The translations under genes and the position numbers were made by a program. A DNA stretch of 10,058 bases from Verrucomicrobiales bacterium (GTDB lineage: Bacteria; Verrucomicrobiota; Verrucomicrobiia; Verrucomicrobiales; V1-33). The stretch covers positions 1 to 10,058 of the forward strand of contig JALRGF010000637.1 of assembly GCA_023253495.1 (NCBI GenBank), read 5' to 3'. The notes under the pieces were generated by a model that had not been told where the DNA came from, ran no database searches, and saw nothing but the letters and a program-made list of their open reading frames with translations. Below are positions 1-8,300 of this stretch, one piece after another (position 1 is the first letter of the stretch; each line of letters starts with the position of its first letter).

Positions 1-1
1 A

Positions 2-79
2 GAGCCCTATCCGTTCCGGCGGTGGGCCGAACGAGAAACATCAGAAGCCAGGATGCCAGAGCAATCGGTCAATCAGTGA
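2..79 (+). CDS. Possible C-terminal tail of an IstB-like transposition ATPase (partial)
   Basis: Frame 2 is open from the window edge to a TGA at 77-79 and encodes 25 residues beginning EPYPFRRWAERE. IstB proteins, the AAA+ helper ATPases of IS21-family transposition, often finish with a segment of the type G-E/K-S-Y-R-F/L-R/K followed by a short charged tail, which this resembles. The repeats directly downstream support this reading. Only the tail is present, so no Walker motif can be checked. Frame 1 is also open to a TAA at 82-84 and frame 3 is open too, so the assignment rests on a weak motif match plus context. Confidence 0.25.
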   Translation, partial: EPYPFRRWAERETSEARMPEQSVNQ

Positions 80-84
80 AGTAA

Positions 85-122
85 TCCACTTTTGCTCGAT
101 TTAATTCAGTCCACTTTTGCTC
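85..122 (+). repeat. Two direct 13-base repeats with a 25-base period
   Basis: The sequence tccacttttgctc occurs exactly at 85-97 and again at 110-122, separated by 12 bases. The segment is AT-richer than the surrounding DNA. Spaced repeats like this are typical of transposase-binding arrays in IS21-type termini. They could also be operator half-sites for the downstream gene, but they lie about 160 bases upstream of its start, which makes the IS explanation better. The repeat itself is certain; its role is inferred. Confidence 0.75.
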
Positions 123-126
123 AGCA

Positions 127-282
127 CGCTACATCCAAACCTCTGCGAATGGCATGGAAGACATCGGAGGCCGGGGGAGACATAGCCAAAAAACCCCAAG
201 TTTGACGGATTGATCACCGGGATTGAATCACTCATTTTCAACCATCAGAATCTTGAAAACCCCGCTCGCCGGCACCCAAACA
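127..282. other. Leader region upstream of the first gene
   Basis: No RNA gene, terminator hairpin or credible short gene was seen here. It must hold the promoter of the operon if transcription starts locally, but no convincing sigma-70 pair is visible. The best -35-like hexamer, ttgacg at 202-207, has only a poor -10 match (ttgaat at 223-228, spacer 15). The 20 bases before the ATG at 283 contain no purine-rich Shine-Dalgarno sequence. Confidence 0.5.
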
Positions 283-360
283 ATGAAACGTTTCTCTCGA
301 TTGACAGCCCTGTTGTTTCAGGCCCTGCTCATGGCCGTCCCCCTTTGGTCGGCCGACGCT
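283..360 (+). other. Signal peptide of the 658-residue protein
   Basis: Residues 1-26 show the three-part layout of a Sec signal: a basic start (Lys2, Arg3, Arg6), a hydrophobic core of Leu/Ala/Val/Met through Leu21-Trp22, and a small-residue exit Ala24-Asp25-Ala26 before Ala27. There is no cysteine at +1, so it is not a lipoprotein signal, and no twin-arginine motif, so Sec export with signal peptidase I is expected. Confidence 0.85.
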
Positions 361-2259
361 GCCGTCACCGAACAGACCTTGACGCTCAATTACGGATGGA
401 ATGCGGTCTGGCTGGAGGTCGGCCCGGTCGATGAGAACGGGCAGGTCTTGACCGCCGACCAGGTCTTCAAGTCCACGGATTTTTCGATCGACCGCGTGGC
501 TAGCCCCGTTGGCCAGATAGGCACCGCGGAGTTCACCTCGGACCCAGAGAGCACTTTCAACCAAGGGGGATGGGATGTTTGGGCGGCCACCCCGCAGTCG
601 GGAGAGACGGCAAACATCGCTGTCCGTGCCAACCACGCCTACCTGGTGCATGTGTCGCCCAAAGACGGTGCCGCGGCCGCGGATGGTGCAGTGGCCGGGG
701 TGCTGGGCGTCCAGGGTGAAGTGGTGTTTTACCAACCGACCTGGGAGAAGGGCAACTTCAACCTGGTCGGCTTCGGAATCCAAGGTGCGCCCAGCTTCGC
801 TTCGCTCATGGCGGGTTCGAATATCGTGGTGGATGGACCGGTCGGCGCCGCTTCAAACGTGCAGAAATTGGACCCGGCGACCGGGGCTTGGGTGCAGGTC
901 AAGGGAAGCGACTCTGTCGAGAGCGGCATGGCCTACTGGATCAAGGTGCCCTACACCCTTCCGGGCAAGGGCTGGGTTGGTCCGGTGGCGACAGATTTCC
1001 CCGGCGCAATCACGGGATCCATGAACTTCGGTTCCGGCCCGGGTTCCCTCCGCGTGGTCAACCCGGCGGATCCCGATGCCGCACCCGTTCTGATCTCCTC
1101 CGCGGAGTTGACCTTTTCCAACCTTGTGAGCGCCGGCAGCACCCAAGCCCAGGTTTCGTTGAGCCGACTTGCGCCGGCGGACTCCGATCCTGCGGCGGGT
1201 GACTTGCAGTTCTTCGCCCTGCAGCCGGTGCCGGAGGAACTGACGTGGCAGAGGCTTCCGGTCGATTTCAGCGTCGGTTGGGCGGCCGCGACCCTCGGTG
1301 CCAGTGAAAGCAAGTCAGTGAGCGTGGGTGTTCAGCGCAACTGGACCACCGGCGTCAATCTTCGTGAGCATCTCTACAAGATCAGCGTATCGCTGAACGG
1401 CGGCTCGGTTTATCGTTACCTGCCGGTGAGTGCGACCAATCAGGATCTGCCTGCCGATTCGTCGTCCACTCCCGCCGCGTCCTCGTTCACCGGTCTGTGG
1501 GCCGGTCGCATCACCCTCAATCAGGTCACCAGCCTGGGCACCGCCGGCGCCCCGGTCCAGCCCACCTCGAGCCAGCTGCCACTCGACATTTACATCCATG
1601 TCGATGCGAACGGCCAGGCCCGGCTGGTTCCCCGCTGCATCCTGATGCAGACCAAAACCGCCTCGAGCGATCTCGCCCCCACCCCCGTGCTGGTGGTCAA
1701 CGAGACCCGCATCCCGTTCTTCGAGGGCATCCAGCAGCGCGCCGATGGCTTGCGGGTCGGCCTGCGGCTCGAGACCGCAAACTTCGATCTGCCGCGCGAC
1801 CTGAGCGCGGCCAGCCTCTCCTCCTCCCTGCGCAGTTCCGTGGCTACGGCCCACACGCCACCCATCCCACCCGCAGATGTGACGGACTCTGATGTGGCGG
1901 CCTATTTCTCGCTCGGCACCCGCAGCTCGCGCCCGACCGACCTGCCCGAGCAATACCTCTCCGCCCTGCCCCTCGACGGACAGCTCGGCGTTGGCAAGAC
2001 GGTCCAAACGCCGGATGCAACCCCGCTCATCCTGGATCCCTTCCACCGCAGCAATCCCTTCCGACACGCCTTTCACCCCCAGCACGGCGTTGGCTATCCC
2101 GTGACACGCCGCTTCTCGATCCGCTTCGATGCCGCGCCCGGAACTTCCATCCTGACCGGCACCTACCAGGAAACAACCAGCGGCCTCGCCAGGCAGGACA
2201 TCGTCTCCAAGGGCTCCATCACCCTCCAACGGGTCAGCAGCGCCGCCACCCTCGAGTAA
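283..2259 (+). CDS. Secreted beta-rich protein with GWNAVWLEV-type N-terminal module, function unknown
   Basis: This gene encodes a 658-residue exported protein of unknown function. The ATG at 283 is chosen because it gives a textbook signal peptide: Lys2-Arg3, a hydrophobic stretch at about 7-22, and an A-D-A cleavage site after residue 26. A TTG start at 223 would add 20 residues in front of that signal. The mature N-terminus contains GWNAVWLEV (38-46), then NFNLVGFGI (158-166) and GMAYWIKV (215-222), which together look like one beta-rich Trp/Tyr module. A middle stretch, about 245-385, is beta/Ig-like in composition. The C-terminal third opens with FTGLWAGRITL (402-412) and contains IYIHVDANGQARLV (436-449). 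Only one cysteine (Cys452) was seen, and no catalytic motif. It lies 30 bases upstream of the giant gene and is probably co-transcribed with it, so a partner or co-surface role is plausible. From memory, GWNAV-type and GLW-type segments recur in large exported proteins of Verrucomicrobiota and Planctomycetota; this is unverified. Confidence 0.88.
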   Translation: MKRFSRLTALLFQALLMAVPLWSADAAVTEQTLTLNYGWNAVWLEVGPVDENGQVLTADQVFKSTDFSIDRVASPVGQIGTAEFTSDPESTFNQGGWDVWAATPQSGETANIAVRANHAYLVHVSPKDGAAAADGAVAGVLGVQGEVVFYQPTWEKGNFNLVGFGIQGAPSFASLMAGSNIVVDGPVGAASNVQKLDPATGAWVQVKGSDSVESGMAYWIKVPYTLPGKGWVGPVATDFPGAITGSMNFGSGPGSLRVVNPADPDAAPVLISSAELTFSNLVSAGSTQAQVSLSRLAPADSDPAAGDLQFFALQPVPEELTWQRLPVDFSVGWAAATLGASESKSVSVGVQRNWTTGVNLREHLYKISVSLNGGSVYRYLPVSATNQDLPADSSSTPAASSFTGLWAGRITLNQVTSLGTAGAPVQPTSSQLPLDIYIHVDANGQARLVPRCILMQTKTASSDLAPTPVLVVNETRIPFFEGIQQRADGLRVGLRLETANFDLPRDLSAASLSSSLRSSVATAHTPPIPPADVTDSDVAAYFSLGTRSSRPTDLPEQYLSALPLDGQLGVGKTVQTPDATPLILDPFHRSNPFRHAFHPQHGVGYPVTRRFSIRFDAAPGTSILTGTYQETTSGLARQDIVSKGSITLQRVSSAATLE

Positions 2260-2289
2260 ATCCCGCAGCATCCGACTTCACCGCCAGCT
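2260..2289. other. Short intergenic gap linking the two genes
   Basis: These 30 bases separate the TAA of the first gene from the ATG of the giant gene. No hairpin with a T-tract and no promoter-like hexamers were seen, so transcription probably reads through. There is also no AGGAGG-like element before the second ATG, so translation may start by a leaderless-like, S1-dependent or coupled mechanism (inference). Confidence 0.6.
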
Positions 2290-2367
2290 ATGAACCTTCA
2301 TTTTTCCACAACCGGCACTCTGCTCATCGCCTGGATCGCCTTGACCTTGGCGAACCTTTCCCGGGCC
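2290..2367 (+). other. Signal peptide of the giant protein
   Basis: Residues 1-26 contain a hydrophobic core (Leu11 to Leu20) and end S-R-A before Gln27-Ser28-Phe29, a good signal peptidase I site. The positive charge at the N-terminus is weak (only His4), but the core and the A-X-A-like exit are clear. This supports the ATG at 2290 as the true start. Confidence 0.8.
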
Positions 2368-5300
2368 CAGTCCTTCACCGAGACGCTCCAGTTCCCCGGC
2401 TCAGCTTCACGAACGGATGTCAGCCTGCTGGGCAGCGCCAAGACCGTCGGCGACTATGTGCAACTCACCGACGCCTTGGCCACCCAGGAGGGTTCCTTGG
2501 TCATCGCCTCCATCCCGCCCGGCGAAACGGTGAAACGCCTGACCGTCAAGTTCGAGGTTCAAACCCCAACCGCGGGGAGCACAACCCCGCCCGCGGACGG
2601 CTTCAGCTTCAATTTCGGACCCGATCTTTTTGGTTCCACCATCGGCGAGGACGGAATCCCGACCGGTCTCGCCATCACCTTCGACACCTTCGACAACGGC
2701 GGATCCGACACGGCTCCGGCTGCCGAGGTGGTTTATGATTCGGCCGTCAAGGCGGGGATCTCCTTCTCAGGCACAAGGGTCGGCGGCAGGGCGGCGGGCT
2801 ACGCCACCTCAACCGCGGAGTCGCTCAGCACCGGTGACACGCCGGTCCCCGTGCAGATTGATCTTGCTGTCCCCAACGCGGGGGGCAACGCCCTGGTCAG
2901 CGTGACTTGGAAGGGTGTCCAGATCCTCCAGAACGTTGCTGTTCCCTACACCCCGTCCAAGGGCTGGCGCATCGGGTTTGGAGGCCGCACCGGCGACAAA
3001 TATCAGAAGCAAAGCGTGCGCAACATCTCCATCGAGGCTGACACGGTGGTCAACTTGACGGTGACGAGCGCCTTCGGCGGAACCCAGGTCTATCCTGCCG
3101 CGGGCAGCAGCAGCATCTCGGGAGGTCAGTCGGTGACCTTCACCGCGCCGGATTACGTCTATCTCGACCGCTATGGAAAAACCCTCACGGGAACCGATGA
3201 TGACATGCGCCAGCGCGCCGCCTACCGCGCCAAGCGCGTGGGAGGCACCGTGAATGGCCAGCCCTTGGCGACCGGTTCCACCCTCAAGCTCACGTCGGAC
3301 TCCGTGGTCAACTGGCAATGGGAGTTGGAGTATCTCGCGGAGGTCAACACCGGCACCGAGAGCATCCAGGGGCTGGCCTCCTCCTCGGTGACCGACTCCA
3401 CCAACCAGCCAACCCTCGGACGCAATTTCCGGCCGCTGAACTACAACTTCAACTCGGTGGTCTACTCCCAGATCATGGGCACCGGCGCCGGCCTGGACAT
3501 CCAGTTCCAGCCGAAAGGTTATGTTGTCGAAAACGCTCCCGGCGCCCCCGAGCGTTTCCTCCAGCTTTCCGGAGGCGGCGACCACCTCCGCGCCGACAGC
3601 GCGGGAACCGGCCTGACCGGTGACGACGGCAGCTTTTCCATCGAGTTCTGGGCGCGCCGCGATCCTCAGACGATGACGGCCGACCAGAATGTCGTGTCGC
3701 TGGGGTCCTCCACCGTCTCGGGGGGGCAATTGCGCGCCGGTTTCACCGCCCCCAACGCGTTTTTTCTCTCCAACAACGGGACCACCGTGACCGCACCGGC
3801 GTCCCTGACCGACGACAGCTGGCACCACTGGGCGGCGGTGAATGACAAAACCGCCAACACCGTCACCCTCTATCGCGACGGCAAGGTCGTGGGGCAGGGA
3901 AGCACGGCGCTGAATTTCTCCGGCAACCAAGTGGTCACCATCGGGGCGCGCGCCAATGGCGCCTCCGCGGAGGGCTTTTTCCCCGGCGGGGTCAACAACG
4001 TCCGCGTCTGGAAAACCGCGCTTCCGGTTGAACAAATCCGCAACCTCATCCCTACGGTGCAGATCGGCCCCGGCAACACGGCGCTAGGCCTGGAAATGCC
4101 CTTCGACACCGTGCCGACGGCGACCACGAGCGGCGTTTACCTTGAGCGCCGCAAAGGCGGGTCGTCCCCCTCCAGTGTGGCGGATACGGCGGGATTTACC
4201 GTGGAGAACCGGTCGGTGGCGACTGGTTTTTCCCTTCCCTCCACCAGCGCGGTTCCGGCAGCCGGTCCCTCCGGCTATTACGGCTGGACGCTGCGCTCGA
4301 AGCTGACGATCGATACGACCGCGAATTACGAGTTCAAGTTCTTCGCTCAATCTGGCGGCCAGCTCCGCATCGACGGCGGCTTGCTGATCGACCTTCCTGC
4401 GGGTGGTCTGCCCACGATCGTGCGTTGCCACCTCACCTCAGGCCAGCACACGATTCAGGTGGATGTCTTCGACAACGGAGCCACCCCCAGAACAGCCTCC
4501 CTCTTCTACTCCTCCACGGAATTGGGCCTGAGCCCGGTCTTGTTGGACAGTCCCACCCCCGCCACCCAGTCCAAGCTCAACCTGACGGGGCGCGATGAAA
4601 TCGCCACCGGCGCGGTGCCGTTCACCTCCTCCGAGGGGCGCAATGTGTCCTTTCTGGCGAAGGGCTTCGAGGCAGTCCTTCCCGAAACCGGCACGCTCGC
4701 GCAGGTGATGGCGGCGGCCTGCCCCGGCTTTCATTTCAAGCCGCTCGAAACCACCACCGGCACCTTCCACAACATCGATCCAGCCGACGCGGGCAGCCTC
4801 TCCAGCTACCGCCGCGTCTTCTGGCTCTGGGACAAGAAGTTCCGCTTCAAGGTGAATGTCAGCGGCGTCGGCCTTCCGAGCACCGCGCTCTCCGCCTTGT
4901 CCAAATACCCCTATTTCAAGACGATCGGTGGAGGCCAGGACGGCAACACTGCCGTGGCCCAGCAGGCCGCGCCCGGTGTCTACACGGTGCTCGACCTCTG
5001 GCTTGCGGAGACGGAACGGCTTGAGGTCGGCACGATCTACCGCAGCCCGGACCGTCGCCACACGCTCAAGGAGGTCACCTCCGCCATCAACAACTTCAGC
5101 ACGATCAGCTTCCGCTCCCTGCAGAACACCAGCTACGGCGGCCGGGCGGGTAAGTCATCCGTCATCGAAGCCGTCACGGCCCCCGGCAGCCTGACCTACA
5201 CCTACGACGCCACCCTCTTCCGTGCCCAGCTGGCCATCGGCCAGGGACTGGATTTCTCGAGCCTCAGCGCCATTGACGCGCAGTTGACGCCCGCCCTCCC

Positions 5301-8300
5301 CGACGATGCCGCACTCGTCTCCGTCACCGCCAACAGCCAGCCGAGCGTGACCTCGCCCGATGCCACCCAGGACGAGCCCGGGTCGACCAGCGGTCAGGGC
5401 GATCCCTGGCAATGGGACACCGTCGGAAAGAAATGGTTCCCGCTCAAGCCCGGCACCTACACGATCACATGGAAGGACCGGAATACGGCGGAAACCTACA
5501 CGATGGAAATCACGGCTGATTTCCCGACGGCCACCCGCCAGCTCGTGCTGGAGGACGATGCCGGGAACTACCTGAACAATTCCGGGGATCACCGGACTCC
5601 CTTCACCTTTGAGGGCACCGCGGCCGCCTTCCCGGCGACTCCGGGCGCCCACTACCGCTATGTGGTCTCGCCCAACCCGGCCTCCTTGTTCCCGGTCGAT
5701 CTCGACCCGGTCGCCACCGACCGCTGGAAGTTCCTGCGGCAGGCGTTTTCAACGCAGAGCACCGCGAAGATCGACCAAACCGGAGCCGTCCCCCGCTTCA
5801 CCGAAAGTTCCCCGGACACCCGCACGGTCCTCGTCTTCAGCTATCGCCCGACCACCGGCGTCGGCACCGGCGACCTCAGCCGCGAGCAGATCGCCGTCCG
5901 GATCGTCAGCTCGCTGGACCACAAGGCGCATGAGAAAGCCGGTCCTCCGCAGACGGTGGCCTCCCGCATCACCAGCCCCGACGACACCGCGGGCTACGGC
6001 TCGGGCTACATTGTCAACGAGATCTCGAACTACAATGCCTCGATCTACGACCGCAGCGCTGCGGTTGGCAAGTGGGGTCCGGTTTACCCGGTCAATTGGG
6101 GCGGCCTGTACACAGAAGAAAACGGTCGCCGTCTGAGCCTCGGTTATTATGAGAACCCGGGATCCGATGCCGCCGGCACCGTCCACCCGCCGGTCGGCTG
6201 GCCGTACGTGGTGACCCACTATGACGAGGTCGAATATCCTTCCGACGAGGACGATTCCGTCCCGGTGATCTACATCGCCAGCCAGCTGGGCAGCGAGGGG
6301 GTCGGCCAATCGATCGTCGATCCCCAGCCCCAGCGTGTTTTCGATCCGGCCCAGTACTCCAACCTCACGGTCTACCAGCAGCCGGACCGCGACCTGCCCG
6401 GCTTCAACCCGAACGAGGAACACGCCCTGGTCGCCCCGTCGAACCTCGCCGCCATGACCGGTGACAACTCGAGGAACATCGGTCAGAGCGCCTTCTTCGC
6501 CCTCCAGAACACTATCAACCGGCTTCCAATTACGACAACAGATGAAAACAATACTGAAACGACAAGCTATTCGGACTCCACCTCGGAGCCCTTCGTCCTT
6601 GCCCAATACACGGACACGACCACCGGCCAGCCCCGCATGACCGCCTACCGGGTGCGCATCAGGCGCGGCTTCGACGCCGCCGGCGCGCCGCTCGCGGGCA
6701 CAGAGGAATTTCCGGCCACCGATCCGGAAACCCATCTGCTCGTCGACAAGGAGGGGAAGCCGGTCCCGCAACCGGTGAATCCCCAGTATGATTTCAGCAC
6801 GGTCACCTTCGCCGGCAATCTCGTCCTGCCGTTCTACCCCATGAATCTGGTCATGGGCGGACGCATCCTTGAACAGAACGAGGGAACGAACGTCAGCTTC
6901 CCGGTCCCCGTTGCCGAGCAGACTTCGATGGTGACCAACCAGCAAACCCTCTGGCACGACAAGAACAAGGTTCCCTGGGTCGTGGCCGGTGATGTGGTCG
7001 ATTACGACGAGAACCGCGTTCCGGGCCGCTTCGATTACCGGTTCTGGTACCCTCTGGCCCAGGGGTTCTGGCTCGGGGAGGGACAGGAAGCCAAAGCGAA
7101 TGGGACCCCGGTCTGCTGGCTGCCGGCCAATGAAGCCGGTCAGACGCCGGGCACCCTCGCGGGCTTCACCGACGGCAGCTACCAAAGCCAGAAGATTGCC
7201 TACCGCGCCTACTGGAAGGAAAACTATCCGGTCCTCAAGCGCGGCGAAACCCTGGCCTACCCCGGCGGCGAGTACAAAACCGACCATCCCGCCGCCCCCG
7301 GACTGCCCGGTGTCATCAACTGGGCCTCCGCCGAGGTCGCCTTTGATTCCGCGACCCGCGACATGAACCTCGGCCTCGAGGACCGCGAGGTTTTCAACGC
7401 GCGCTTCATGCGCCTGCTCGACCGGCACGATGTGGAGTTCGCGCGGGAAGCCCTGCCAACGGGCCTCAGCCCGCAGAACCCGGACAAGGTCACCGTGAGC
7501 GGGCCCCGCTGGTACTTCAAGCAGCTCACGGGATCCCTGAGCCGCCGCTTCTTCTATGACTCCCTCGCCGGCCGCCTCGTGCTGCTCGGTCGGCTCAATG
7601 AACTTGACGGCGGAGATCCCAAGCTGGTCCAGCCCCCCCTCGGGATCGCCACCCTCGAACCGAACCGCCTCAGCCATCAGGACAAGGTCGATCTCAAAGC
7701 ACTCGATGAGAACACCGATCCGAATACCGAATGGAAGATAGCGATCGGCGAATTGTACGAACTCTCCAACCGCAACGCGGCCACCACGTACACCGACAGC
7801 AAGGGCGAGGAACAGGATGTGCCGCAAAGCGCCCAATCCACGGAGGTCCCGCTCGGCCTCGAGTGGGCGGATCCGTCCAGGAATATCTTCCGTCCGCTCA
7901 GAAGCCTTGGCACCGGGGTCGTGCTCGTCCCGAATCCGGAATCGCTCACCGAGCCCGCCGGAGAAGAGCGTTACGTCACCCTGGTGGAGAACAACGACGT
8001 GAAGGTCGGCGGCGCGGTGACGCTCCACGTGATCCGTCTCGGCGACGAACGCTACCGCGGGGCCGTCGCCGTCATCACGCCGCAGGACGCCTTCGATGAA
8101 AAGGTCGAACTGAAACACAGCGGCGATTTCGGGGGGGCGACCAGGGAGGTGTACTACCAATGGTGGGTGCACGACGTGGCCCCGCTCGACGGGCTGGCGA
8201 CGCCCGACCAGGCCGCCACCGGCTGGACCATCTTCAAGCAGGGCAAGGGGCTCAGTTCGATCCGCTTCGAGGGGTATCCGAACATGATCCTCGCCGACAA

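Larger units (their letters stand above)
1..126 (+). mobile_element. Possible right end of an IS21-family insertion sequence (remnant or window-truncated)
   Basis: Seen: a reading frame closing at 79 is followed at once by two direct copies of tccacttttgctc (85-97 and 110-122), the second followed by cagca. Known: IS21-family elements (istA/istB) end shortly after istB and carry several short repeats inside their terminal inverted repeats as transposase-binding sites. Inferred: the window begins inside the last part of such an element, or in a decayed copy. The opposite end, any target-site duplication and almost all transposase sequence lie outside the window, so the outer boundary near 126 is a guess. 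The alternative is ordinary intergenic DNA with a chance repeat. Confidence 0.33.

Noticed and set aside
149..205. 18-codon ATG frame in the leader
   Set aside because: It is short, with no ribosome-binding site and no regulatory-peptide features; it could occur by chance.
202..228. Candidate sigma-70 promoter (ttgacg with ttgaat, spacer 15)
   Set aside because: The -10 match is only four of six bases and the spacer is short, so it is not separable from chance.
223..282. TTG at 223 as the start of the first gene
   Set aside because: It would place 20 polar residues in front of a canonical signal peptide that begins at the ATG at 283.
1315..5652. Further minus-strand open frames of 115-408 codons (such as 1315-2271, 2809-4035, 4438-5061, 5155-5652)
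   Set aside because: All lie in the same mirror register opposite well-supported plus-strand genes and carry no recognisable motifs.
3720..8137. Seven-base homopolymers in the giant gene (G7 at 3720-3726, C7 near 7633, G7 at 8131-8137) as phase-variation switches
   Set aside because: The frame is intact across all three, tracts of seven are expected in GC-rich genes, and none is near the start of the gene.
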